A stretch of DNA of 64,000 nucleotides. Source: Brevundimonas sp. G8. GTDB lineage: Bacteria; Pseudomonadota; Alphaproteobacteria; Caulobacterales; Caulobacteraceae. The stretch is from NCBI RefSeq assembly GCF_902506205.1, contig NZ_LR732816.1, positions 2,117,604 through 2,181,603 on the forward strand, in the 5' to 3' direction. Positions 9,560-19,286 of this stretch are shown here, piece by piece; position 1 is the stretch's first letter, and every line of letters starts with the position of its first letter. Both the position numbers and the translations under genes were made by a program. Under the pieces are notes generated by a model, which was given only the letters and a program-made list of their open reading frames with translations, made no database searches and was not told the DNA's origin.

Positions 9560-11001
9560 TGACCCGCAACAAGACCCTCAGCTTCCTGACCGCCGCAGCA
9601 TCGAGCGCCCTGCTCGCCGCCTGCGCGGTCGGGCCCAAGGCGCCGGTCGCCGACCTGCCCATCGCCGGGACGGGGGGCTTCGTCGGCTCGGCCAGCCCCA
9701 CCGTCTCGACCGCTGCGGCGCGCGACGACTGGTGGCGGCTGTATGAAGACCCGACGCTGGACGCCCTGATCCAGCAGGCCTTCGCCGAGAACAACCAGCT
9801 CGAAGCCGCCTTCGCCAACCTGCGCGCCGTTCGGGCGTCGCTGTCGGAGGCCCGCGTGGGCCGTTTCCCGACTACGACGACCAGTGGCGGGGTCACCCGG
9901 TCGCAGGGTTCGTCGGCCAGTCTGGCGGCTCAGCCCGGTATTCCCGCCGGCACGACGATCCCCGAGATCGACACCTATGACGTCGGGATCGAGGCCTCCT
10001 ATGAAGTCGATCTGTTCGGGCGAGTGGGATCCACCATCCGCGCCGCCCGCGCCGACGCCCGCGCCGCCGAGGCCGCCCTGGCCACGGTCCAGGTGACGGT
10101 CGCGGCCGAGACGACTCGCGCCTATGCCGACACCTGCTCGGCCAATGCGCAGATCGCGGTGGCCGAACGGACGCTGGAACTGCAACGCAACACCGCTGAG
10201 CTGACCCAGACCCTGCTCGACGGCGGGGCCGGCACCGGCCTGGACGTGGCCAGCGCCCGCGCGGCCCTGGCCCAGACGGCCTCGACCCTGCCGACCCTGC
10301 GCGCGGCCCGCAACGAGGCGCTGTTCCGCCTGGCCACCTTGACCGGGGTCACCCCCGCCGAGGCCAGCCAGGCCGCCGCCGCCTGCGTTCGCCCGCCGCA
10401 ACTCAGCCAGCCGATCCCGGTCGGCGACGGCGCGGCCCTCTTGGCGCGTCGCCCCGACGTGCGCGAGGCCGAGGCCAATCTGGCCGCCGCCGCCGCCCGC
10501 GTGAACGTGGCGACCGCCAATCTGTATCCGCGGATAACCTTGGGCGGTTCCTATGGTTCGACGGCGCTGGACGCCGACGGCTTGGGCGATTCTGGAAATA
10601 CGCGCTTCAGCTTCGGTCCGCTGATCAGCTGGTCGTTCCCGAACGTCTTCGCCGCCCGCGCCCAGATCAAGGCCGCCGGCGCACGGTCGGACGCAGCCCT
10701 GGCCACCTTCGACCAGACGGTGCTGACGGCCCTGCAGGAGACGGAAACGGCCCTGTCCAACTACGCCAACGAACTGGACCGCCGTGCCGCCCTGACCGAG
10801 GCGCGCGACCAGGCAGCCCGCGCCGCCGACCTGTCGCGCCTGCGCTTCAACGCCGGCGCCGACAGCTTCCTGCTCGTGCTGGACGCCCAGCGCACCCAGG
10901 CCGCAGCCGATGCGGCCCTGGCCCAGTCGGACGCCCTGGTCACCACCTACCAGATCGCCCTGTTCCGGGCCCTGGCCGGCGGCTGGCAAGCCGACAGCTG
11001 A
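9559..11001 (+). CDS. RND outer-membrane factor, NodT/OprM family
   Basis: Outer-membrane channel lipoprotein of 480 residues that completes the tripartite efflux pump. The signal peptide ends at a lipobox (SSALLAAC, Cys22). The family hallmark WWRLYEDPTLDALIQQA follows at about residue 55, then two internally repeated helical-barrel halves rich in alanine and arginine. The ATG overlaps the pump stop codon by one base (TGATG), so translation is coupled. A long perfect hairpin terminator ends the operon. Having all three components under one promoter next to tetR points to a dedicated inducible pump. Confidence 0.95.
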   Translation: MTRNKTLSFLTAAASSALLAACAVGPKAPVADLPIAGTGGFVGSASPTVSTAAARDDWWRLYEDPTLDALIQQAFAENNQLEAAFANLRAVRASLSEARVGRFPTTTTSGGVTRSQGSSASLAAQPGIPAGTTIPEIDTYDVGIEASYEVDLFGRVGSTIRAARADARAAEAALATVQVTVAAETTRAYADTCSANAQIAVAERTLELQRNTAELTQTLLDGGAGTGLDVASARAALAQTASTLPTLRAARNEALFRLATLTGVTPAEASQAAAACVRPPQLSQPIPVGDGAALLARRPDVREAEANLAAAAARVNVATANLYPRITLGGSYGSTALDADGLGDSGNTRFSFGPLISWSFPNVFAARAQIKAAGARSDAALATFDQTVLTALQETETALSNYANELDRRAALTEARDQAARAADLSRLRFNAGADSFLLVLDAQRTQAAADAALAQSDALVTTYQIALFRALAGGWQADS

Positions 11002-11023
11002 TCGGTTCGCCTTAGCGGCAAGA

Positions 11024-11063
11024 AAGAAGGGCCGGGCGACACATCGCCCGGCCCTTCTTGTTT
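11024..11063. terminator. Strong bidirectional terminator
   Basis: Sixteen perfectly paired bases: 11024-11039 (AAGAAGGGCCGGGCGA) with 11044-11059, a 4-base loop CACA, then G and TTT. The stem opens with A residues and closes with T residues, so it can stop both the efflux operon (+) and the convergent catalase gene (-). Confidence 0.88.
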
Positions 11064-11099
11064 GCCTTCGCTATCTCAAGATAGCTGCGGGGCTTTGTA

Positions 11100-13187
11100 T
11101 CAGGCCAGCATGCGCACCTTGGGCTCGCGATCCCACTGGCGGGTGCGGGCGGGGGCGAGGAAGGCCTCGGCGTCCTTGGACAGCTCGATCACGCCAGCGT
11201 CCGGCTCGACGCCCGCCTTGTCCAGCAGGGGCTGGGCCTCGGGCGTGTGGCCGACGGCCTTGAGGTGGCCGAAGGCGTCCTTGGCGAAATCGACCGCAGC
11301 GCCTTCCTTCAGCAACTGGGCGCAGCCTTCGTCGGACAGCACGATGGCGACGGCGTCGAACAGGACCGACGGGCTGCCGGCCAGTTGCCCGTCGGCGGCC
11401 AGGGTCTTGCCGCCCTTCAGCTTTGCGCCGCCGATCTTGGGCGCGACGATGAAGACCGAGCCCCCGTCGCCCTCGACCGTCGCACGAACGGCGTCGATGA
11501 CCGCGCCGTCCGATCCATCGGCGACAAGGATGGCGACCTTCCGGCCCTTCAACGTGTCGGGATATTTGCCGACGATGCGCAGGGCAGGCGAGGCGTCCAG
11601 ATCGACGGGGGCGACGGCCGGTTCCGACGCCTTGGGCAGAGGCAGGTTCAGGCCGTCGGCGACGCGCTGGGCCAGGGTTTCATCGACGTTCTGAAGATTG
11701 GCCAGAACGCGCTCGCGGACGTGGGACAGAGACACCTTGGACAGTTCGAACACGATGGCGCTGGCCAGGTGGGCCTGTTCGATCTCGGTCTGGGAGCGGA
11801 AGAACAGCCGCGCCTGGCTGTAGTGGTCGGCGAAGGTCTCGGCGCGCAGCCGGACCTTTTCGCCTTCGAGCGGCACGCGAGCGGTGCGGAAGCCGCCCTT
11901 GGGATCCTCGCGCGGGCCGCCGTCCTCGCCCGCTTTGGCCAGGCTGTTGGGTTCGTAATTGGCGCGACCCTTCGGCACGGCCATCTGCATATGGCCGTCG
12001 CGCTGGAAGTTTTGGAAGGGGCAGCCCTTGGCTTGGTTGATCGGGATCTGGTGGAAGTTGACCGTGCCCAGGCGTGATAGCTGGGTGTCCTGATAGGAGA
12101 ACAGCCGGCCCTGCAGCAGCGGGTCTTCAGAGAAGTCGATGCCCGGTACGATATTGGTCGGCAGGAAGGCGACCTGCTCCGTCTCGGCGAAGAAGTTGTC
12201 GGGGTTGCGGTCCAGAACCATGCGGCCGATCACGCGGATCGGATAATCCTCTTCCGGCACAAGCTTGGTGGCGTCCAGAATGTCGAAGGGCAGGGCGTCG
12301 GCCTGTTCCTGGGTGAACAGCTGCACGCCGAACTCCCATTCGGGGAAGTCGCCCTGGTCGATGGCTTCATACAGGTCGCGGCGGTGATAGTCGGGATCGG
12401 CGCCGGCGATCTTGACCGCCTCGTCCCAGCAGGTCGATTGCGTCCCCAGCTTGGGCCGCCAGTGGAACTTGACCAGGGTCGCCTCGCCCTCGGCGTTCAG
12501 CAGGCGGAAGGTGTTGACGCCGAACCCCTCCATCATCCGCAGGCTGCGCGGGATGCCGCGATCCGACATGGCCCACATGACCATATGCATGCTCTCGGGC
12601 ATCAGGCCGATGAAGTCCCAGAAGGTGTCGTGGGCGCTGGCCGCCTGGGGATAGCCCTTGTCGGCCTCCATTTTCACCGAATGGATCAAGTCGGGAAACT
12701 TGATCGCGTCCTGGATGAAGAAGACGGGAATGTTGTTGCCGACCAAGTCCCAATTGCCCTCGGTCGTATAGAATTTGACCGCAAATCCGCGCACGTCGCG
12801 CGGCGTGTCCACCGAGCCTGCGCCGCCGGCGACGGTCGAGAAGCGGGTGAAGAGTTCGGTCTTCTTGCCGACCTCGGTCAGGATCTTGGCGGTGGTGAAG
12901 TCTGACAGGCTGTCGGTCAGTTCGAAGAAGCCGTGGGCGGCTGAACCGCGCGCATGGACGATCCGCTCGGGGATGCGCTCGTGGTCGAAATGCTGGATCT
13001 TCTCGCGAAGAATAAAGTCCTCCAGCAGGGTCGAGCCGCGCGGGCCGGCCTTGAGTGAGTTCTGATTGTCGCTGATGGGCACGCCGTGATTGGTCGTGGT
13101 GCGGGTTTGCGGCGTCGAGGCGGTCTGGTGCAGTTCGCCGGCATTGCCGAGCGTGGACGCACCGGCGGATGTGGGTGTCTTGGCCAT
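11100..13187 (-). CDS. katE: Large-subunit catalase with C-terminal DJ-1/PfpI-like domain (HPII type)
   Basis: Haem catalase (2 H2O2 to O2 and water) of about 695 residues, the long HPII form. The start at 13187 (MAKTPTSAG) was chosen over an in-frame extension because AAGG sits about 9 bases upstream and homology-like sequence begins there. The catalytic histidine is in [10 protein letters not shown] (about His78). [20 protein letters not shown] follows, and the proximal haem tyrosine lies in [14 protein letters not shown] near residue 360. After about residue 530 a flavodoxin-like DJ-1/PfpI domain begins ([20 protein letters not shown]). It stands alone on the minus strand, diverging from murC, with a near-consensus EcfG promoter upstream. 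Confidence 0.93.
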   Translation of the reverse strand: MAKTPTSAGASTLGNAGELHQTASTPQTRTTTNHGVPISDNQNSLKAGPRGSTLLEDFILREKIQHFDHERIPERIVHARGSAAHGFFELTDSLSDFTTAKILTEVGKKTELFTRFSTVAGGAGSVDTPRDVRGFAVKFYTTEGNWDLVGNNIPVFFIQDAIKFPDLIHSVKMEADKGYPQAASAHDTFWDFIGLMPESMHMVMWAMSDRGIPRSLRMMEGFGVNTFRLLNAEGEATLVKFHWRPKLGTQSTCWDEAVKIAGADPDYHRRDLYEAIDQGDFPEWEFGVQLFTQEQADALPFDILDATKLVPEEDYPIRVIGRMVLDRNPDNFFAETEQVAFLPTNIVPGIDFSEDPLLQGRLFSYQDTQLSRLGTVNFHQIPINQAKGCPFQNFQRDGHMQMAVPKGRANYEPNSLAKAGEDGGPREDPKGGFRTARVPLEGEKVRLRAETFADHYSQARLFFRSQTEIEQAHLASAIVFELSKVSLSHVRERVLANLQNVDETLAQRVADGLNLPLPKASEPAVAPVDLDASPALRIVGKYPDTLKGRKVAILVADGSDGAVIDAVRATVEGDGGSVFIVAPKIGGAKLKGGKTLAADGQLAGSPSVLFDAVAIVLSDEGCAQLLKEGAAVDFAKDAFGHLKAVGHTPEAQPLLDKAGVEPDAGVIELSKDAEAFLAPARTRQWDREPKVRMLA

Positions 13188-13241
13188 CTGGAAACCTTGG
13201 GGCGGCGGCGTCGACAGGGATGCGACGCGCGTTACCATCAC

Positions 13242-13266
13242 AACGTCGCGGGAATGCGATGGTTCT
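13242..13266 (-). promoter_or_regulatory. Possible EcfG (general stress) promoter for catalase
   Basis: Read on the minus strand: AGAAC (13266-13262), 16 bases, CGTT (13245-13242). The alphaproteobacterial EcfG consensus is GGAAC-N16/17-CGTT, so there is one mismatch in the first base. It ends about 55 bases before the catalase start, a sensible distance. Catalase is a common member of this regulon. Confidence 0.4.
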
Positions 13267-13369
13267 GTGCGGCATCGCGCACAGGCGCAGCGGTGATCGC
13301 CCTCAGAAAAGTTCGCTCCGTATGCGGCGCGCCCTTCGCATGCGGCGAGGCGGAGTCTATGACGCGACG

Positions 13370-14809
13370 ATGATCGCACGCCTTCGCCCCGTTCCGTTTG
13401 ACCTCGGTCCCGTCCATTTCGTCGGCATCGGCGGCATCGGCATGAGCGGCATCGCCGAAATCATGTTGAAGATCGGCTATTCGGTTCAGGGTTCGGACGC
13501 CAAGGCCAGCGCCAACACCGAACGCCTGGAACAGCTGGGCGCTCGAATCTTCATCGGCCATGACGCCGCCCATGTGGGCGAGGGCGTCTCGGCTGTGGTC
13601 TATTCGACGGCGGTCAAGGCCGAGAACCCCGAGATGAAGACGGCGCGCGAGCGTCGCATCCCGCTGGTTCGACGGGCCGAGATGCTGGCCGAGCTGATGC
13701 GGCTGCAGTTCTCCATCGCGGTCGGCGGCACCCACGGCAAGACGACGACGACCTCCATGGTCGCGGCCCTACTGGACGCGGCGGGCCTGGATCCGACGGT
13801 GGTCAACGGCGGAATCATCAACGCCTATGGCACCAACGCCAAGGTCGGCGACGGCGACTGGATCGTGGTCGAGGCGGACGAGAGCGACGGCAGCTTCCTG
13901 CGTCTGAAATCGACGGCGGCCATCGTGACCAACATCGATCCCGAGCATCTGGACCATTACGGCGACTTCGACGGGGTGCGCAAAGCCTTCGTGGACTTCG
14001 TCGAGAACATCCCCTTCTACGGCTTCGCCGCCGTCTGCCTGGATCACCCCGAGGTGCAGCGGCTGGTCGCGGCCATCGATAACCGGCGGCTGGTAACCTA
14101 CGGCGTCAATCCTCAGGCCATGGTGCGGGCCGAGAATATCGACATGGGGCCGGACGGCTGCCGGTTCGACGTGGTGTTCAAGGGCGCGGGCGCGGACGCC
14201 GACGAGACGCGGATCGACGGCCTGTATCTGCCCATGGCCGGGGGGCACAACATCGCCAACGCCCTGGCCGCCATCGCCGTGGCGCGCGAGCTGAACGTGG
14301 CCGACGAGGCGATCAGGACCGGCCTGGCCGGCTTCGGCGGGGTCAAGCGCCGCTTCACCACCACGGGCGTGGTCGGGGGCGTGCGCATCGTGGACGATTA
14401 CGGCCACCACCCTGTCGAGATCGCCGCCGTCCTGAAGGCCGCGCGCCAGGTGGTGCAGAACGCCGAGGGCGACGGCCGCGTCATCGCCGTGGTCCAGCCG
14501 CACCGCTACACCCGCCTGCGCGACCTGATGGAAGAGTTTTCGACCTGTTTCTCGGACGCCGACGCGGTGGTCGTGGCCGACGTCTATGCGGCGGGCGAGG
14601 CGCCGCTGGACGGGGTGGACAAGCATGCGCTGGTCGAAGGGATCCGTCGTTTCGGCCATCGCTCGGTCCAGGCGCTGGACGGCGTCGAGGCCCTGCCGGG
14701 CGTGATCGCGAGCGAAGCCAAGGCGGGCGACTTGGTCGTGCTGCTGGGCGCCGGCGACATCACGTCCTGGGCCTATGCCCTGCCGGGGCAGTTGGAGGCG
14801 CGCAGCTAA
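13370..14809 (+). CDS. murC: UDP-N-acetylmuramate--L-alanine ligase
   Basis: Cytoplasmic ATP-dependent ligase adding L-alanine to UDP-MurNAc, the first amino-acid step of the murein stem peptide; 479 residues. The start at 13370 ([11 protein letters not shown]) fits the family; a longer open frame upstream is unlikely. An N-terminal Rossmann segment reads [16 protein letters not shown]. The ATP-binding motif [10 protein letters not shown] lies near residue 120, [11 protein letters not shown] near 165, and the C-terminal Mur domain contains [10 protein letters not shown]. It is the first gene of the murein/division cluster in this window. Upstream lies the divergent catalase rather than murG/ftsW, which often precede it. 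Confidence 0.96.
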   Translation: MIARLRPVPFDLGPVHFVGIGGIGMSGIAEIMLKIGYSVQGSDAKASANTERLEQLGARIFIGHDAAHVGEGVSAVVYSTAVKAENPEMKTARERRIPLVRRAEMLAELMRLQFSIAVGGTHGKTTTTSMVAALLDAAGLDPTVVNGGIINAYGTNAKVGDGDWIVVEADESDGSFLRLKSTAAIVTNIDPEHLDHYGDFDGVRKAFVDFVENIPFYGFAAVCLDHPEVQRLVAAIDNRRLVTYGVNPQAMVRAENIDMGPDGCRFDVVFKGAGADADETRIDGLYLPMAGGHNIANALAAIAVARELNVADEAIRTGLAGFGGVKRRFTTTGVVGGVRIVDDYGHHPVEIAAVLKAARQVVQNAEGDGRVIAVVQPHRYTRLRDLMEEFSTCFSDADAVVVADVYAAGEAPLDGVDKHALVEGIRRFGHRSVQALDGVEALPGVIASEAKAGDLVVLLGAGDITSWAYALPGQLEARS

Positions 14810-14813
14810 AGTC

Positions 14814-14940
14814 TCCGCTCATCCCGGCAAAAGCCGGGACCCAGTTTTTTCGCGAGGCATTGCGTTGGACAGACAACTTGCCCCCTTCAAAATCAAACGC
14901 CCAAAGCACTGGGTCCCGGCTTTTCGCCGGGATGAGCGGA
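14814..14940. repeat. REPIN-like inverted pair of hairpin repeats
   Basis: Left arm 14814-14845 (TCCGCTCATCCCGGCAAAAG then ccgggacccagt) and right arm 14908-14940 are reverse complements across about 32 bases, differing by one inserted base in the right arm. Each arm contains its own hairpin (CCCGGC-AAAA-GCCGGG). The 62-base centre is AT-richer than its surroundings. Two REP-type hairpins in inverted orientation form a REPIN, a small non-autonomous element. The core CATCCCGGC-GAAA-GCCGGGACCC resembles extragenic palindromes I recall from many alphaproteobacteria. It fills nearly the whole murC-murB gap. Confidence 0.85.
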
Positions 14941-14948
14941 TTAAAGAT

Positions 14949-15860
14949 ATGACTTGGCGTGACAATCTCCCCGACGTGCGCGGCAAGTTGCTGCTGAACG
15001 AGCCGCTGGCGCCCTTCACCTGGTTCCGGGTGGGCGGAAACGCCGAGGCCCTGTTCATCCCGGCGGACGCTCATGACCTAGCTGACTTCCTGAAGGCGCT
15101 GGACCCGTCCGTGCCCGTGACCGTGCTGGGCGTTGGATCGAACGTCATCGTGCGCGATGGCGGGGTCGAAGGGGTGGTGATCCGTCTGGCGGGCCGTCCG
15201 TGGGCGCAGATCACGACGGACGGCGACACGATCACGGCCGGTGCAGGCGCGCTGGATTCCATGGTCGCCAAGGCTTCTGCCAAGGCGGGCCTCGCCGGGC
15301 TGGAATTCTATGCCGGCATCCCCGGAACCATCGGCGGTGCCCTGACCATGAACGCCGGCTGCTATGGCTCGGAGACCAAGGACGTACTGGTCTCGGCTTG
15401 GGGGCTGAACCGCAAGGGCGAGCGGATCGATTACGGTCTGGCCGACTTCGGCTACACCTATCGCCATAGCCAAGCGCCGGCCGACATCCTGTGGGTCGAG
15501 GCCACCTATCGCGGCACGCCCGACGCGCCCGAGGCCGTCGCCGCCCGCATCGGCGAGATCACCAGCCGCCGCGAGACCACCCAGCCGATCCGCGAGAAGA
15601 CCGGCGGCTCCACCTTCAAGAACCCGCCCGGCCATTCGTCGTGGAAGCTGGTCGATGAGGCCGGATGGCGCGGCAAGCTGCACGCCGAGACCGGCGGCGG
15701 GGCCATGTTCAGCGATCTGCACTCCAACTTCATGATCAATCCCGGCGAGGCCACCGCCGCCGACATCGAAGGCCTGGGCGAGGCGGTGCGCGCTGATGTC
15801 CTGGCCAAGACCGGCATTCAGCTGGAGTGGGAGATCAAGCGCATCGGTCGGGCGACCTAA
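14949..15860 (+). CDS. murB: UDP-N-acetylenolpyruvoylglucosamine reductase
   Basis: Cytoplasmic FAD/NADPH enzyme reducing UDP-GlcNAc-enolpyruvate to UDP-MurNAc; 303 residues. The start at 14949 ([12 protein letters not shown]) matches the family length. FAD-domain motifs are visible: [30 protein letters not shown], and [20 protein letters not shown] near residue 120. The catalytic serine region is [10 protein letters not shown] near 220, and a C-terminal [17 protein letters not shown] follows. The ATG lies nine bases after the REPIN-like repeat, and the only purine-rich candidate ribosome site (GAGCGGA) is the end of that repeat. No promoter is apparent between murC and murB. Confidence 0.96.
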   Translation: MTWRDNLPDVRGKLLLNEPLAPFTWFRVGGNAEALFIPADAHDLADFLKALDPSVPVTVLGVGSNVIVRDGGVEGVVIRLAGRPWAQITTDGDTITAGAGALDSMVAKASAKAGLAGLEFYAGIPGTIGGALTMNAGCYGSETKDVLVSAWGLNRKGERIDYGLADFGYTYRHSQAPADILWVEATYRGTPDAPEAVAARIGEITSRRETTQPIREKTGGSTFKNPPGHSSWKLVDEAGWRGKLHAETGGGAMFSDLHSNFMINPGEATAADIEGLGEAVRADVLAKTGIQLEWEIKRIGRAT

Positions 15861-15932
15861 CCACAAAATTTCAATCGCGGGGGCGAGAAGGTTGATGGCT
15901 TGTTAAACATGTAGGCCGCAATCGGAGACGTC

Positions 15933-16874
15933 ATGGCCCGCGCTTTCAAAGACCTTCATGTCGCCGTCCTGATGGGCGGCCTTTCCGCCGAGCGGGAGGT
16001 TTCGCTCTCCTCGGGCGAGCAGTGCGCGCAGGCGCTGGAGCGGCAGGGCGTGCGCGTCAGTCGCGTGGACGCCGGGCGCGACCTGGCCAATGTGCTGTCC
16101 GGCCTGATCCGGCCCGACGTGGTGCTGAACTGCCTGCACGGCGCCTGGGGCGAGGATGGCTGCGTCCAAGGCGTGCTGGAGACGCTGCGGATTCCCTATA
16201 CGCATTCCGGCGTGCTGGCCTCGGCCCTGGCGATGGACAAGGACAAGTCCAAGGCCGTGTTGCGGGCGGCGGGCATCAAGGTGCCGGGCGGCGGCCTGTA
16301 TGATCGCCACGAGGTCGCCAGCCGTCACGTCATCGACCCGCCCTATGTGGTCAAGCCGAACGCAGAGGGGTCGTCCGTGGGCGTCTTTCTGGTGCGCGAG
16401 GGCGCCAATCGGCCCGTCGCCGAGGTGGGCGAGCCGGGCTGGGCCTATGGCGAACAGGTCGTGGTTGAACCCTATATCGCCGGCAAGGAACTGTGCGTCA
16501 CGGTGTTGGGCGAACCGGCCGGGCCGCGCGCCCTGACGGTGACCGACATCACCCCGACCAAGGGCTTCTACGACTATGAAGCCAAATACGCGCCGGGTGG
16601 TTCGGTCCACGTCTTGCCAGCTGTCCTGCCGCCCGCCGTGTTCGAGGCCGCGATGCGTCAGGCCGAGGCCGCGCACGTCGCCATGGGGTGCCGGGGGGTG
16701 TCGCGATCCGACTTCCGTTATGACGATGTTAAGGACGATCTGGTCCTGTTGGAGGTCAATACTCAGCCCGGCATGACTCCGACTTCGCTCGCGCCCGAGC
16801 AGGCGGCCTACACCGGGATGAGCTATGACGATCTGGTTCGGTGGATGGTGGAGGACGCCTCATGCCCGCGGTAG
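15933..16874 (+). CDS. ddl: D-alanine--D-alanine ligase
   Basis: ATP-grasp ligase making the D-Ala-D-Ala dipeptide for the murein stem; 313 residues, the normal DdlB size. N-terminal motifs are [17 protein letters not shown] and [19 protein letters not shown]. The ATP-grasp core includes [14 protein letters not shown] and [15 protein letters not shown], and C-terminal metal-binding residues lie in [15 protein letters not shown]. The ATG has GGAG six bases upstream. The stop codon overlaps the start of ftsQ by 13 bases, so the two are translationally coupled. Confidence 0.96.
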   Translation: MARAFKDLHVAVLMGGLSAEREVSLSSGEQCAQALERQGVRVSRVDAGRDLANVLSGLIRPDVVLNCLHGAWGEDGCVQGVLETLRIPYTHSGVLASALAMDKDKSKAVLRAAGIKVPGGGLYDRHEVASRHVIDPPYVVKPNAEGSSVGVFLVREGANRPVAEVGEPGWAYGEQVVVEPYIAGKELCVTVLGEPAGPRALTVTDITPTKGFYDYEAKYAPGGSVHVLPAVLPPAVFEAAMRQAEAAHVAMGCRGVSRSDFRYDDVKDDLVLLEVNTQPGMTPTSLAPEQAAYTGMSYDDLVRWMVEDASCPR

Positions 16875-17749
16875 TTCGCGGCGGTCGGCGACAGAGTTCT
16901 AATCAGGCTCCCCAACGCGGCGCGGCTCCCAAAGGGGGAGGGCGGTCGCGTGGCGGGGCCAAGAACGCGTCCGCCATTCCCGGCAAGATGGCCGCCATTG
17001 GCCGTGTCGATATTTCACCCCGCACCGCCGTTATCGCCCTGGGCGCCGGTGCGCTTTTGCTGGTCGGGGTTCTGGCCACGGGCGCGCGCGCCGAACGGAT
17101 CGGTGCGTCGGTCTCGCACGGCGTCGATAATCTGACGGCCGGCATGGGGCTGACGCTGAAGCGGGTGCACATCACCGGCGCCTCGCCCGAGGCCGAGCCC
17201 GCCATCCAGCAGGCGCTGGGTCTGTATTCCGGCCAGCCGATCACCAGCCTGGATCTGGACGCCATTCGCACGCGGGTGCAGGCCGTGGGCTGGGTCAAGG
17301 AGGCGCGCGTGGTGCGCCTGTTGCCAGACACCCTGATCGTCGAGGTCAAGGAACACGACCGTCTCGCCGTCTGGCAGGAGGCCGGTCAGATCAAGGTCAT
17401 CGATGCGCGCGGTCAGGTCATCGACGGGGCCGATGCTCGCCGCTACCCGACCCTGCCGCTGGTCGTGGGCAAGGGCGCCGATGTCGCGGCCGGCGAGATC
17501 CTGCCGCTTCTGGCCCAGCGTCCGCGCCTGATGGGGATGGTGGACGCCCTGGTGCGCGTGGACGAGCGCCGCTGGGACCTGCGTCTCAAGGACGGCAGTC
17601 TGATCCAGCTGCCCGCCACCGAACAGGAGGCGGCTCTGATCCGCCTCGATGCGCTGGACCAGCGCGAACGCCTGCTCGACCTGGGCTTCGCCCGTGTCGA
17701 TCTCAGAACCCCGGACGAGGTCGCCGTGCGACCCACCGGCGACGCCTAG
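16862..17749 (+). CDS. ftsQ: Cell division protein FtsQ
   Basis: Bitopic divisome protein of 295 residues. The start at 16862 ([11 protein letters not shown]) lies inside the last codons of ddl in another frame. A basic, low-complexity cytoplasmic region of about 55 residues precedes one transmembrane segment ([20 protein letters not shown]). Then comes the POTRA domain ([20 protein letters not shown]) and the FtsQ beta domain with [20 protein letters not shown]. FtsQ links early and late division proteins in the periplasm. AGGA after it supplies the ribosome site for ftsA, 13 bases downstream. Confidence 0.94.
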   Translation: MPAVVRGGRRQSSNQAPQRGAAPKGGGRSRGGAKNASAIPGKMAAIGRVDISPRTAVIALGAGALLLVGVLATGARAERIGASVSHGVDNLTAGMGLTLKRVHITGASPEAEPAIQQALGLYSGQPITSLDLDAIRTRVQAVGWVKEARVVRLLPDTLIVEVKEHDRLAVWQEAGQIKVIDARGQVIDGADARRYPTLPLVVGKGADVAAGEILPLLAQRPRLMGMVDALVRVDERRWDLRLKDGSLIQLPATEQEAALIRLDALDQRERLLDLGFARVDLRTPDEVAVRPTGDA

Positions 17750-17762
17750 GAACGCCAAGATC

Positions 17763-19097
17763 ATGACCAAGCAACGCGGAGCGGCGAACGATCAGGGTCG
17801 GGGCATGGATCCTCGCGCCGGTCGCGCCCCCGTGATCGCGGCGCTGGACATCGGCCAGTCCAAGGTCTCGTGCTTCATCATGAAGCCCGACGGCGTGCGC
17901 CACGCCGACCGCACCATCCGCGTCGCCGGCGCCAGCCATGTCCAGTCCAAGGGCGTGAAGGGCGGAGCGATCATCAATATGGACGAGGCCGCTCAGGCAA
18001 TCGGCCACGCCGTCGAACGCGCCGAGCGGGCGGCCCAGAGCCCGGTCTCCGGTGTCGTCGTCACGACCGCCATCGGCCAGATGGCCAGCCACCGGGTCCA
18101 GGCCCGTGTCTCCCTGGGCGCCAATCCGGTCGGCGACGCTGACCTGGCGCGCGCCATCGGCATGGCCCTGGCCCAGATTCGCCTGCCCAATCGCCGCCCA
18201 ATCCACGTCCTGCCCATCGCCTGGTCGGTAGACGGGGCGCGCGGCGTGCATGATCCGCGTTCAATGCGCGGCGGTTCGCTGGGGCTGGACCTGCTGGTCG
18301 TCTCCATGGCCGAGAACGTGTTCACGACCCTGAGCCACTGCCTGGAGCTGGCGCACCTGGACTTGCAGGGCGTGGCCGCCGCGCCCGTCGTGTCGTCCCT
18401 CGCCGCGCTGGAAGAGGACGAGATGGATCTGGGCGCCGTCTGCATCGACATGGGCGGCGGCTCGACCAGCGCCGCCGTGTGGGGTGGGCGGTCCTTGCTG
18501 CATATCGAAAGCCTGAACGTCGGCGGTGATCACGTCACGTCCGACATCGCGCGCGGTCTGTCGACATCCAAGGCCGGCGCCGAACGGCTGAAGACCCTGC
18601 ACGGCTCGGCCATGGCCAGCGCCAACGAGGACCGCGAGATGCTGGAGGCCCCGCCACGCGGCGAGGACGCCTCCGCCGGCCCGGTCATCGTCCCGCGCGC
18701 CATGTTGAAGACGGTCATCGCTCCCCGCGTCGAGGAAACCCTCGAATTGCTGCGCGACCGACTGAAGAACGCAGGCGTCGGCCTCGAACCCGGCGCGGGC
18801 CTGGTCCTGACTGGCGGCGCCAGCCAGTTGAATGGCGTGCGCGAACTGGCGGTGCGCGTCTTCGACCGCCCTGTCCGCCTCGGAAAACCCCAACGGGCGC
18901 CACATTTGGCCGACGCCGCCTCCGGCCCCGCCTTCTGCGCCACCGCCGGCGTCCTGCTCCGCGCCGCCTACGGCCCGCGCGAGGCCGTGTCGGCCAGGAA
19001 GCTGATGGCGCGCCAGATCACGGCGGCAGACGCGCCGCGCATCCACCGCGGTAACGTGGTGGGGCGGGTAGCCGGCTGGCTGCGGGATAATCTCTAG
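17763..19097 (+). CDS. ftsA: Cell division protein FtsA
   Basis: Actin-fold ATPase that anchors FtsZ to the membrane; 444 residues. The start at 17763 (MTKQRGAANDQ) has AGGA upstream. The ATP-binding phosphate-1 motif is IAALDIGQSKVSCFI. The phosphate-2 region is CIDMGGGSTSAAVW and the adenosine motif is LVLTGGASQLNGV. The C-terminus (VVGRVAGWLRDNL) is the expected amphipathic membrane-targeting helix. Unlike the usual order, ftsZ is not the next gene: a 3.2-kb TonB receptor gene lies between, so ftsA and ftsZ cannot share a short transcript here. Confidence 0.95.
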   Translation: MTKQRGAANDQGRGMDPRAGRAPVIAALDIGQSKVSCFIMKPDGVRHADRTIRVAGASHVQSKGVKGGAIINMDEAAQAIGHAVERAERAAQSPVSGVVVTTAIGQMASHRVQARVSLGANPVGDADLARAIGMALAQIRLPNRRPIHVLPIAWSVDGARGVHDPRSMRGGSLGLDLLVVSMAENVFTTLSHCLELAHLDLQGVAAAPVVSSLAALEEDEMDLGAVCIDMGGGSTSAAVWGGRSLLHIESLNVGGDHVTSDIARGLSTSKAGAERLKTLHGSAMASANEDREMLEAPPRGEDASAGPVIVPRAMLKTVIAPRVEETLELLRDRLKNAGVGLEPGAGLVLTGGASQLNGVRELAVRVFDRPVRLGKPQRAPHLADAASGPAFCATAGVLLRAAYGPREAVSARKLMARQITAADAPRIHRGNVVGRVAGWLRDNL

Positions 19098-19286
19098 GCC
19101 GTTTTCGAAGAACCGCGATTGTGGCTGAACCGTCGAAAAACTGTGTCTAGATTGTTACATCCAAGTTTGGATTGTGTCTAAAAAGAGGGTGAAACCTTGT
19201 TCGACGCCATCCGGTCTCGTAGCAATGATCCCACAGCGGACCGAACTGTCCGCGATTCTGATTTTTGCAGTGGGGCTCATAGGCAC

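Noticed and set aside
13188..13379. N-terminal extension of the catalase by 64 codons
   Set aside because: It would run through the promoter region and overlap the murC start; the internal ATG at 13187 has a ribosome site and matches where family-like sequence begins.
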